Translations under genes and position numbers: made by a program
Part shown: positions 1 through 10,564 of the stretch, piece by piece
Layout: each line of letters begins with the position of its first letter
Position numbering within the stretch: the first letter of the stretch is position 1
NCBI GenBank assembly: GCA_012295275.1
Contig: CM022677.1
Span: 10,218,351 to 10,282,350 of the forward strand
DNA: 64,000 nucleotides
DNA from: Chrysomallon squamiferum
Taxonomy: Eukaryota > Mollusca > Gastropoda > Neomphalida > Peltospiridae
Direction: 5' to 3'
Notes under the pieces: generated by a model
The model's input: the letters and a program-made list of their open reading frames with translations, nothing else
The model's database searches: none
What the model was told of the DNA's origin: nothing

Positions 1-67
1 CAACAGAGTTTATTTTGTTGTAGGTACAGGCTGATCAGAGGCTGGCAGAATAACACGGAAGATAAAC

Positions 68-2027
68 ATGAATCGTTTCGTTTATTTAGCGTTTTTCCTG
101 AATTTGTGCACTCTGATTGATGGTCACGACGCAGTAGTTAGTTTATCAAGACTGTTTTCACAAAGCAGTACGTATACTTATTTACCTTTTACTTGGAGTA
201 AGCCTGTGCTTTGTTTTATTATCTGTTAATATTATTATTATTTAGAATTTAGCCTGTATGAATGTATCAGTGTATCATGTGACTGTATGGATATATCCAT
301 TGTTACTATTAATATGCCTTATTATATGGTATTCTCAACGAATCGGAGTGGCATATTAAAAGTATATATATATATATATAAAATGATATTTTTCTAGATC
401 GATTAGCCTGGACCAGCACCCAGATTATTTTTTGTCTGATGTATGCACATGGTTACTGTTAATAAGGATCATTACATCTTTGTAATATATTGAAATGTAT
501 AGTCAAAAGTTTTCTTGAAAGCTGGACATGTATGTGTGTGTGTGTGTGTTTTTTTTTACTTGAACAAAGTAGAATGAAATGGGGTTAATAAAAAAAAAAA
601 TCTCTTTTCAGATGATGTAGATGTTAAGCAGTCAGGATGTGGGTGTTCTAACTTAAGCTGTGGCTGTTGTGCACATCTTCAACTTAAGGACATTGGACTG
701 AATGATACGGGTAAGGAGAATGTTTAAACATTTATTTTTATTTATTCCAGCCGAAACAAAATTTCAAAATGTTTTTTTTTTCTCCACACTTGGTGAAATT
801 GCATTTCAGGGTATGTGAAACTTTGGTGATCACAGTCCTATTAGAGCCAAAGTTGACATAAAGAAATAAAGAAATTTAGATAAATGAAAATCATTAAATT
901 GATGTTCTGCAGTCTTTAGCTGAAAATGCTGGTGTCTTTTCCTTTGCAGTGGCTCATGTACACACACTTATACATATAAAATTTCATCCTGTTTTTAGTT
1001 TCTGTTGCATTTGTAATACAGACCAGTCCATCTATTTTTGATCAAAAATTTGATTAACAGAAAAATGAACTTGTAAATTGTTAAATAGTTAATATTTTTC
1101 TTCTTTTATTGCAGTTTGTGTGAATATTACTTACATTCCCAAAGACATAGGAGTGTCTCTTACTGTCAGCTTAAATGGAGTCGTCTATTACAACAAAACA
1201 GTATCTGGTAAATATATTACACTTTCTGTGTTGTCTATTACATCAAAACACAAAACAGTGTCTGGTAAATACATTACACTTTCTGTGTTGTCTATTACAT
1301 CAAAACAGTGTCTGGTAAATATATTACACTTTCTGTGTTGTCTATTAACACAACAACACAGGATCTGATAAATAAATTACACTTTTTGAGTAAATTAATA
1401 ATACGTTTAATTAATTTTAATAGGTACTATTTTTTATCAATATTAATGAATCATAAAATATTAACCTCAAAAACCAACATTTCATGATATTTTCAAGATA
1501 TTAAAAATTTGCTTTATCAGTATGTGGTGACATTTATAATTACCGATTTTTTTAAATGATTATTTATTTTGTTTAATTATTCATGAGTCTGTGTTAACAT
1601 TTTCGTTCGCTTTCATTATTAAACCAGTCAGAATTTGTAATTACAGTTTTGTATTGAGATTTATATACAAATAGTTTTATTTTTAATTTAATATTTTTAT
1701 TAGTATAATTTTTTATTTTTTTTTGCAGTACGGAATCCTCCTCCACTTTGTTTTGGAGTTCCATACTTGAAGAAATACGCCAGCCTGTGTATTCAGCTGT
1801 ACTCGCTGGCCGTGAAAAACCACACCCTGTCTGGTTGTGTGCGTGTTGTTGCTAGACTTGAAGGAGTCATTGTGGAAAAGTTTGAACTGGGATGTTTCAG
1901 GATACCTCCAGGAAAACAACACGAGATTAACATTCTGAGGTTTCAGCAGAAAACACAGAAACCATTTGAATATTTAGACTGGGACCCACTTGCAAAACTT
2001 ATGAAATATATTAAAAATGAAAACTGA
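68..2027 (+). CDS. DUF4773-family secreted protein, 4 exons, complete
   Basis: Exons 68-167, 612-710, 1115-1207 and 1729-2027 join through three phase-1 introns with clean GT/AG borders to give 196 residues. The start begins a hydrophobic signal peptide (MNRFVYLAFFLNLCTLIDG). The mature part carries the cysteine cluster GCGCSNLSCGCC about 42 residues in, then VCVNITYIP, NPPPLCFGVPYLKK and GCVRVVARLEGV. That order is what I know from the DUF4773 family, cysteine-rich secreted proteins of arthropods and molluscs with no established function. Potential N-glycosylation sites are NDT, NIT, NKT and NHT. An AATAAA lies about 20 bases after the stop near 2049. The third exon's donor region is tandemly repeated downstream (see repeat at 1183-1370). 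Gene structure is clear; the molecular role is unknown. Confidence 0.85.
1183..1370 (+). repeat. Tandem triplication of an exon end and its splice donor
   Basis: The end of exon 3 of the DUF4773 gene (TCTATTACAACAAAACAGT, TCTG, then GTAAAT) and the following intron start are repeated about three more times with units of roughly 50-60 bases. Two copies keep the TCTG/GTAAAT donor-like junction; the last is degraded to TCTGATAAAT. Confidence 0.85.
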
Positions 2028-3661
2028 GCAAAATATGTAAACTGTGTTAATAAAAATGTGAATATTGTCAGAACGTAATGTTAATCACCAGGGTTTGACG
2101 GCAAGGTTTTTGACAACTTGTACATGGAGGACATATTTTAAATAAACAGTATATTTAAGGTCCAACATTTTTAATATTCCAGATTTAAATTTTATAATGA
2201 ACTGTTTGAAAAAAATTAAATATGTGATTTAGTTCAACCCTTGCTTTTAAAATATCATTTTTATACTTATATTTTCTCAAATAGCATTGTATTTTCTTAA
2301 ATTCTTTTTTAAACTTCATTTTTGTTTTTCAAATTATTTTCAATTCTTGTTGTTAATTAATAAATAATTTTCATATAATTATGGAATTTTTCTTTGTTGT
2401 GATCATAGTAATCTGATATTGTAAAAAGAAGATAAAAAAGTATACATATTTATTAATAATTAACTCTACTCTTATCTACGAATAATTTAAAAAAAAGGGA
2501 GGTATGAGTCAAACAAAACAAATATTACCTCTATTTACTTTATTTCTTTACAAGATAAAAGGTAAACATATATATTATCTTAAGATTGTGAAATCACTAA
2601 AACTTTAAGAGAAATTTGTGACACTACTATTTTACCTAGGGATTTCAAGGAGTACTAAAATTAGTGATTTTGTTTACTTAAAGAAAAGTGCTATTATATT
2701 GCACATCTTTACTGGACACATTTTAGGAAGATTATGAATAAATATGTAATAAAGCATCATTTTGTTGATTTTGTGTGATTCCTAGATATTTTATGATTTT
2801 GTGAAATCCATAAATAAACTATTTCACAGTCATGAAAGTTTAGGGTTTTCATTAAACCACTACTTTCACAACCATGCAATAACATGTACTTTACTGTACA
2901 TATGGTTTTCTTCACAATCTTAAGATGATATATATGTTTATTTTTCATCCTGTAAAGAAATAAAGTAAATACAGGTAATATTTGTTTTGTTTGACTCATA
3001 CCTCCCTTTCCTTTTAATTATTCGTAGATATGAGTAGAGATGACATTAAACTGTGATACTAATCTTGATGCATTATTCAATAATATTACATGGATTCAGT
3101 CACTAGAAAGAGGTTGGAAAACCCTCTTAGTATAAAGCATTATAAAGAAAAGTAAATCTGGTAATCAAATTATTTGCACTATACTAGTTTATATGAACTG
3201 TCATTGTTGTTATTTATACTGGAGTTGGAACTCAATTTTGTTCTGTGAATATTGTTCTTACAAAAAATAAAATTTGTCGGCAATATCACAATGACTTCCT
3301 TTTATGTGATAAAATGTCCAATGACAGTTAATAGTAATTTACAAAGAAAAAAGTGAGAATTTATCAACAATGCAATTTTTTTCAAAACCACGCGAAAATG
3401 CCTATGGTCAATGTTTTCATCGATCGGATCCGGTCAAATAGCCAATTCTTTTGAACAATGTTTACATCGGATATAACTTAACGACAAAAAAGCTAGACTG
3501 ATGTAAAATTATTTTACGCTATCATTGTTTACTGATAGCAGGCAATGACAAAGAAGGGAGCCAGTCAATTTGTACGGAAGGCGCGAGGGTAAACTTGTCG
3601 ATGCTTGATTCTCACAATTTTGACATGGACACTGCAACAAAAGAGTGAACAGTTAACAATA
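2028..3661. other. Intergenic: DUF4773 3' UTR, inverted repeat, centrin promoter side
   Basis: After the DUF4773 stop the sequence is AT-rich with poly(A)-signal hexamers near 2049 and 2137. A long inverted repeat fills 2465-3045. From about 3380 to 3660 the base composition becomes less AT-rich (short CG-containing stretches near 3390-3440 and 3560-3600), as expected for the promoter and 5' UTR of the centrin gene that starts at 3662. No TATA box was assigned. Confidence 0.5.
2465..3045. mobile_element. MITE-like element with ~130-base inverted arms
   Basis: The left arm (about 2465-2592: CTCTACTCTTATCTACGAA, then AGGGAGGTATGAGTCAAAC) is repeated in reverse complement in the right arm (about 2915-3043), with only scattered mismatches. 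A spacer of roughly 320 bases separates them and has no coding capacity. This is the form of a non-autonomous DNA transposon or fold-back element. I could not define a clean target-site duplication, so ends and superfamily are uncertain. Confidence 0.65.
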
Positions 3662-6600
3662 ATGAGTTTATCACTAAGGTGCATATTCAGAATTATTTTA
3701 GACATCAGACTGAGGGTTTATTCGGAATTCAGTCAATGAATCATAATATAAAATAATTATTACTTAGCTTGTTACTATGGTGGAAAATTAAACTATAGTA
3801 AACAAAATCACTAGCAATTTTAGTACATTATGTTAATATTATTTTTAATGCTTTATATTTAAATTAAAAGATCTCAGTTTCTGTAATCGTATGTAATTTC
3901 AGTTGTATCACAAGCTTCACTGAGAGAAAAGTTGATTATTTATTTTCATTTCTAACATTAAGCTTGTAATATAAAATAAAATTTCACATCAACATTCATC
4001 GGTAAAGGTTTGTTTGTGTTATATTGCTAAAGAATCGTGTCATTGTTTTTGTTTCCAATTTTAGATAGAATTTTGCATCAAGAAGGAATTTATTAGATAA
4101 TGTATTTCAACCAAAAACATATCAAAATATAGCCATTTAAAGTCAGCCCTTAATACTTCAGTATATAAAAACAAGATACGCAGGTACTGAGATGGTGAGC
4201 ATCCCTTCCAGGCATTTATTTTAATCTGTGGTCACAGTCTGTTATTACGTCTTTCCTATATGCCAACCTGTGACATTATTAATATGGCTATATAAATATT
4301 GAACCATTGTTAAATTTTTAAATTTTTGTTACAAAACAAAACAAAACAGAATTTATTCTGCAGGTTTGAAACAAACACAAAATAACAATCAGTTTAAAAA
4401 AATGTGCTGGCTTTTTCTCTTCTGAACAAGAATATAATTAATTTTACTCATTAAATCAATTCCTGTTAGAGCAGAGGAATAGCTTAGAAATCGATCATTC
4501 ACTTTCAAGATTAAATTTAGCAGTCGTGGTTGGACGTGGTTACACATTAATAATTAACATTTTACACAATTCTGTAAAATGATTTGGAACTGCAGAAACT
4601 TTTAAAATGGTAACATGATGGATTATAATGCATATTGATCAATGTATCTTTCAGAGCTGAGTTTGCGCTGGACAAAAGCAAAAAGAAAAGGAAACGTGAA
4701 CTGGCTGATGAACAGAAACAGGAAATAAAAGAAGCATTTGATTTGTTTGACACAGATAAAGACAGAGCTATTGATTACCATGAGCTGAAGGTAGAAAAAC
4801 ACTCAGAATAGGTCAACAAAACAATTAAACAATAGAAACATGATGGTCATATTTTTTTTAATTATAATTTATATTTTTATAAACAATCAGTTATTATTGC
4901 CATTGATTTTGTTTTCTTTCAAGCAGTTTACAAGGCAAGTTCAGGTTTTAAAAAATACTGCACCTACTGCTACAACTTATTTAAATTAGAAACAGTGATG
5001 TGACTTTTTATTGTTAGTGCCTGAGTTTTTGTTATCACACAGGTGGCAATGCGAGCTCTAGGTTTTGAAGTAAAGAAAGCAGATGTGCTCAAAGTTCTTC
5101 GTGATTATGACAGAGAAGGCACTGGAAAGATAACATTTGAGGATTTTAATGAAGTCAGTAAGTAACATACATAGTTATATTTGTACTTGTTAACATTTTG
5201 TAAAATCAGCATTATATGTAATACAAACTGTACAACAGATATTTACCACTTTTTAAAATCTCGGTGCTAGTCATTCAGTTCCCCTGTCTTTAGAAAAATA
5301 AAAAAGTTATCATTAGTATGTATTCCTATTAAAATATGTAGTAGAAATGGAAACAAACAACTCCAAATTTTTATTGATTGTACCAACTGAGCTTCTGTAA
5401 TTTTGAAAATTTCATATATTAAGTTCTTTTGCCAAGCTCAGATAATATGACTGTTTTACTCTGATGTATTGCCATCTGTTGTCAGATTGGTTTTATGAGA
5501 ATTAGTACAGGTCTTCTTTCATCCTTGGAAATTATAATTAAAAAAAAAACAATATTCATTCAGCTTTCATAATATTGTTTCAGATGGCCTGCTGAAAACA
5601 GAACAGTTATTTTATTTTTTAGTTTCCATTTATTCTAACATATAATAAGTCACTAACAAACAATAAAAGCAACTGATTTTTAATTTGAAATAACATTGAG
5701 AATTTAGAAATGAATTAGAGAGAGACAAATATTGAATTCTTCTTGGTTTGTTTTGTTCAGTGACTGATATGATGTTGGAGAGAGACCCACAACAAGAAAT
5801 ATTGAAAGCTTTCAAACTGTTTGATGATGACAGTTCTGGAAAAATCAGTTTAAGAAATCTGAGACGTGTGGCAAGGTCAGGAACAAACCAAATTAGAATA
5901 AACTAATGTATAACTATACAAATAGATTTCTGAAACTAACACAAAACTATTAAAAAATGGCAGATTACAAATTACAGCCAGTCCATGAAAATCAAAACAA
6001 CCCATTTAAAAAATATTCAGTTTACTTATACTTGTCAAAACAACCCATTTAAAAAATATTCAGTTTACTTGTACTTGTCAAAGCAACCCACACACAGTAG
6101 CGTTGAGTAAAAGTACCTGTGAAAAAGATTTTGTCCATTTACTTGTGGAAATCATTTTGTTTGGACGAGTTGGTCAGGGGAAACAGAGAATTAGACTTTA
6201 GATTCAAGTACTGGCCAATGAATTCCTGCCTTATAATTATTGTGTTTTTGTTTCACTTTGTTTGCCAGTAATCTGTGTTAAAATTATACAAATATGGTCT
6301 CTTTTGTTTGGCTTATGTCAACATAAATCCTACTGAAATGTTTTGTCAGGGAGCTGGGAGAAAACATGACAGATGAAGAACTGAGGGCCATGATAGAAGA
6401 GTTTGACAGAGACGGTGATGGCGAAAGTAAGTAACACATCAAATACAGATTTACCAGTTTAATCAGTTATAATTAAATAATAATATATCTTATAATGCTA
6501 TACTTACCGATTAAGAAAAAAGTTATTTGTTAAACTTAAGTGAGAATACACAATGATTATGTGTTAGTGAATTTCAATATTTTGTGTACTGCAGAGTAGC

Positions 6601-6695
6601 TAGTAACAGCTGTAGATATAATTTGTTTATTAATAAAGTTTACTGTTTCAGTTTGTGAAGAGGAGTTTATTGCTATAATGACTGGAGACACATAG
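3662..6695 (+). CDS. CETN3: Centrin-3, EF-hand protein of centrosome and basal body, complete
   Basis: Six exons (3662-3678, 4655-4790, 5043-5157, 5761-5875, 6350-6426, 6652-6695) give 167 residues, the length of vertebrate centrin-3. The tiny first exon encodes MSLSLR, and the phase-2 junction fits the family start MSLALR. Centrin-3-specific stretches include [54 protein letters not shown] and the C-terminus [13 protein letters not shown]-hand loops: 1 ([12 protein letters not shown]) and 4 (DRDGDGEICEEE) have the canonical calcium ligands; loop 2 ([13 protein letters not shown]) and loop 3 ([12 protein letters not shown], no acidic residue at position 12) look weak, as is usual in this family. 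Centrin-3 works in centriole duplication and associates with Sfi1 and, in some systems, mRNA export factors. No oddity in the coding part; a candidate poly(A) signal lies near 7246. Confidence 0.95.
5985..6095 (+). repeat. Direct tandem duplication of ~45 bases in centrin intron 4
   Basis: The stretch AACAACCCATTTAAAAAATA through CTTGTCAAA occurs twice in a row with only a few differences, followed by the start of a third copy (GCAACCC). It is intronic with no visible function. Confidence 0.8.
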
Positions 6696-7860
6696 ACTTG
6701 ATGTCACTTACTGTGATAGACTCTGGTGCTTTTCTTATTTCTATATCAATAGTCAAAGCCCACATTATTACCATTATTACTATAACAAACAATGTCCTCA
6801 GTATTCAGACAAAAAATTTGAAATTTTAGCTGGAATCAGCCTTTTTCTTCTTTTTGTTCACTTGTTGACTATATATATCTCTAGAATAGGTGACACTTAA
6901 GTATATTGTCTTTCTGTCTTTGCAAGGATACAGTAATTTTTTTGTTTGTTTGTGTCAAGTTAAGTCAAAAATAAAAATAAAATGTTTTATATTTATAAAA
7001 AAAAAAAAAAAAAAAGAAAACAATAACAGTAATTTAAAGAATTTAATTTTGAAAACAATTTTACCTGTTACTGTAGAATTCTGTTTATCAGAATTTTAAA
7101 GGTTAGTTATAACTTTATTTTATTATTTATTTTTATTTCTCTTCTTTTATCATTTATATTTTCAGGAACAAAAAAGAAAATTGCTTTAATTTGAAACACT
7201 TTTGTAAATTAATTTATAACTTATTTTGTTATTACTCAATTTGTCTGAATAAATAAATTGTTTCTTTTCATAAACTGGCTTTTGTTTTTTGTTTATTTTT
7301 GTTTAATTTTCGAACAAATAAATTGTTTATTATTAAAACAACAACTGAGAGCATTAATGATTAATACAGTTTATAAAAGTATATAATGTATTAATTTATT
7401 TCACTTGGCAGTGATTATTATTATTATGATAAGCAGGTGGTGGTGCATGATAAATTTTGATGGAGTTTACATAGGACAACACACATCGTCTCTTTTGATG
7501 ACGTCACCATCAGACATCCGATTCTGTGGTAATCTTCCCTAATCTTGTTCATGCAGATTATGATGTTCTTAAAGTAAGACCTAAAAGACATATCGTTGTT
7601 GTGAAATTATAAAAGCAATACACAATGTTTAAAGTGTTCTGGTCGCATCAGTTATATCTAAAATATTTTTATAACTAATTAAAACTTCATTTTACTACTA
7701 TTTTATTATCTTTTTGGGTCACCCTTGTCTTTCTGTTTTGCGTTATATATATATATGTGTGTGTGTGTTATTTATTGATTTATTTACTTAAGTATTATTA
7801 TTAATTTAATTTAATTTTATTATTATTATTATTTTTTTTATCACATTTATAACACAGTCG
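6696..7860. other. Intergenic: centrin 3' UTR and TSP1-gene upstream region
   Basis: AT-rich, with an A-rich tract near 6998-7015 and poly(A)-type hexamers near 6972 and 7246. The interval 7430-7620 has higher GC and holds a palindromic CRE-like octamer. Short GT and ATT microsatellites sit at 7744-7840 just before the next start codon. Confidence 0.5.
7499..7506. promoter_or_regulatory. Palindromic CRE-like octamer TGACGTCA
   Basis: A perfect CREB/ATF-type palindrome lies about 355 bases upstream of the TSP1-protein start codon, in a locally less AT-rich stretch between two genes. Location is suggestive of a promoter element; binding is inference. Confidence 0.4.
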
Positions 7861-8051
7861 ATGGATGCCATAAAGCGCCAGTTTTGGGTTTTAGGACTTA
7901 CGATCTTGTATTCTGTCACAATGTCATCAGACGGTAACACAACTTTTAATACAGTTCACTTAAAAATATGTCTATTACATAAACAGAATCGCGAACACTG
8001 TGAACATTACTTGTAAAACAAATATGTAAATAATAATAATAATAATAACAC

Positions 8052-8093
<42 letters not shown>

Positions 8094-9609
8094 TATTATA
8101 TTTTCTTTAATATCATATTGAACATAAGATAAACAAAATTAAAATACAATTTTTTTTCTTATCTTTTTTTGATTTTGAGCGTCCTAACGTATTTCATTCA
8201 TTCATTATTTATTTATTTATTCGGTTCACATTCTCTTTGATGTGTTTACTTCCAGTTGATGGTAACTGGTCTTCATGGTATATTTATACGCTCAGCAGTT
8301 GTTCGTCTGAATGCACGCGCATAGTGCACATGGTGAGATACTGCTCCGACCCGCCCCCGTCTGAGCTTGGCAAACCTTGTAAAGGCGATAACAGCAAAAC
8401 AGTGAAGGCGTCTTGTATGGGAGATAACTGTACACATCCTGAAAACTATGCGAAAAGGAACTGTACTGGGACTGAATGTGAAAACCGTGCGTTATGTATA
8501 GACACAAACATTAACTGACAGTAAAATGCATTAAACGTCACCACAGTCAAATGTTTTGTGTCAGTACATTGCATGTTGACTACAGACAACAATTCACTGA
8601 CAGTACATTTCACCACAGCAGACGTTATTCTGACAGTGTGAATACAGATACTCAGATAAAATATTAGTTTTATTTATGTAAGGACATAAGCCTTTTTGTA
8701 AAAAGGTCTGTATTGTTCATTTCAGGACGGATGTCCAACTCGCCTCTTTCGATAGTGTGGACACTCGTCATTTTGTTTATAACTGGTACCATCATTTTGA
8801 TTCTTTATTATAGGTACGTACATATGTATATATCTAAGAGTTGTGGATTTCATCATCATTATCATCATAATTATTATTATTGTTATGTTAAGATAATAAG
8901 AGAGAGTGAGAAAGTGAGTGACACCTAGAGAGGTTATATATAAAGACTATCAGTGTGATCAGTTCACTGCTAGTGTGTTATTTTAATCAGGTCAAATAAA
9001 CCGGAGAAGAAGGATGAACAGTACGTGAAGCCGGTGAAGAAAGTGACGTTCTCCCCTGTCGTCTGCACGAACTACATCTCTAGACATCGCAGACACCTCG
9101 GCTTCTTTCACAAGAACGACGACAGAACAGTCAGAGTCACGTGTAACATCGTAAACCGCTGTAAACTCCCGTGCGTACCGGAAACACTCAAGGTCACATA
9201 CAGTCACCCAGAGAAGTCAGTCGAGGCAAGTGGCAGTGAACCCGATAAACAACACGGTGTACTTGTTTCTACAAAGAAATCCGTTAGTAAAATTCACAAA
9301 GTAACGAGCAAGACAGACAAACCTGAGTCTGTAACGGACAGTCGAAGTAGTGTGTCTAGTATTTGCAAGGTACATAAATCTCAGTCTGAAATCGACATTC
9401 GAAATAGTGTATCTGGTGCTAGTCAGGCGGCTAAACATGAGAACGATGCAGACGAAGACCGCAGGATTAAAACGAAGAAGGTAAAGGACAAACTGAAACG
9501 TCATTCAAGCAAAGAAGGAGTTGAAAAGAAATACAGTAGTGAGACGGAATACAAACACAAAGCTGGAAGTTCACACGACAACAACGGTTTTGAACCTGAC
9601 AGATCCTAA
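7861..9609 (+). CDS. Single-pass membrane protein with one TSP1 domain and basic tail
   Basis: Exons 7861-7933, 8256-8486, 8726-8813 and 8991-9609 join in frame (phases 1, 1, 2) to give 336 residues. Residues 1-24 are a signal peptide (FWVLGLTILYSVTMS core). Residues about 27-83 form a thrombospondin type-1 repeat: GNWSSW, CSSEC, R-YC-DPPPSELGKPCKG and a closing C-MGDNC. Residues about 109-130 (LSIVWTLVILFITGTIILIL) are a membrane span. The 206-residue tail is rich in Lys, Arg, Ser and Asp and probably disordered. KKVTF at 147-151 matches the RVxF docking motif for protein phosphatase 1. The exon 2 donor (CC/GTGCGT) lacks the usual G at -1, but nearby T/GT alternatives would create a stop. 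I recognise the domains but no named orthologue; adhesion or guidance-type receptor is possible. Topology is inferred from the sequence. Confidence 0.75.
8032..8095. repeat. AAT/ATT microsatellite in intron 1 of the TSP1 gene
   Basis: AAT units are followed directly by ATT units, giving a self-complementary block that could fold as a hairpin. Confidence 0.9.
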
Positions 9610-9869
9610 TTACTGGAATTAAAATTACTAAAATATATATATATATATTTTTATTTTTATTTTTTTATTTTTATATATATAAAACAGAAATACTACTAAT
9701 AATAATAATAGTAAATCTATTACTCTCATGTTTAGAAATTTTGTCTTCAATCGGTTTGATAGTAAATTGTAAAGAAAAATATAAACGTAGGTTTTTCTCG
9801 TTGAACACACATACATGCACAAGGTACAGTATACACGCACATTTTCGAAAAAAGTAAATGCATACAAGG

Positions 9870-10145
9870 AAACAAATTCATCAAGTTCTTTATCTTCATT
9901 TTACGAAAACAAATTCATCACAGTTCTTTATCTTCATTGTACGAACACAGATTCATCACAGTTCTTTATCTTCATTGTACGAACAGTTTCATCACAGTTC
10001 TTTATCTTCATTGTACGAAAACAAATTCATCACAGTTCTTTATCTTCATTGTACGAACAGTTTCATCACAGTTCTTTATCTTCATTGTACGAACAGTTTC
10101 ATCACAGTTCTTTATCTTCATTTTATGAAAACAAATTCATAACAG
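9870..10145. repeat. Minisatellite in the 3' UTR side of the Bcl-2-like gene
   Basis: About seven to eight tandem units of two alternating lengths (about 34 and 40 bases) built on TTCATCACAGTTCTTTATCT then TCATTGTACGAA. It abuts, on the minus strand, the stop codon of the Bcl-2-like gene at 10146, so it most likely lies in that transcript's 3' UTR. The repeat is open in all three plus frames, which gives spurious small reading frames. Confidence 0.85.
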
Positions 10146-10523
10146 TTAGTTCCATGCTAAATAGCATGTTGTGAGCAGAACCATGAACAACGCTGAAACA
10201 CCAACAACGACAGCAACTTTCACATCGTTGTTTTCTACAACTATCTTCTCAAACTGACCCTGAAATAAGTAAAAATAATTAATAATGCTGTAATACGGAG
10301 ACACTTTAAGCAAATTCTGTTTCCTATATAATTCTAATTTTCTGGAGTAATAATGAATTAAGTATTGAGGTACCTATTGTTATATATTGCTGAAGCAGTC
10401 ATGGATAGATATTGATGAAACAATAGGGGATTACAGTATAGGTTATTTCCCAAAAGACCAAAAAATGGTAGATATTGTATCGTATTCCATTCCATTATGT
10501 TATTTGTTTTATTCTTTTATATT

Positions 10524-10564
<41 letters not shown>

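Noticed and set aside
9815-10174. Plus-strand frames of 63-119 codons with FIFIVR/LSSLYE repeats
   Set aside because: All three frames are open because of the minisatellite; it belongs to the 3' side of the minus-strand Bcl-2-like gene.
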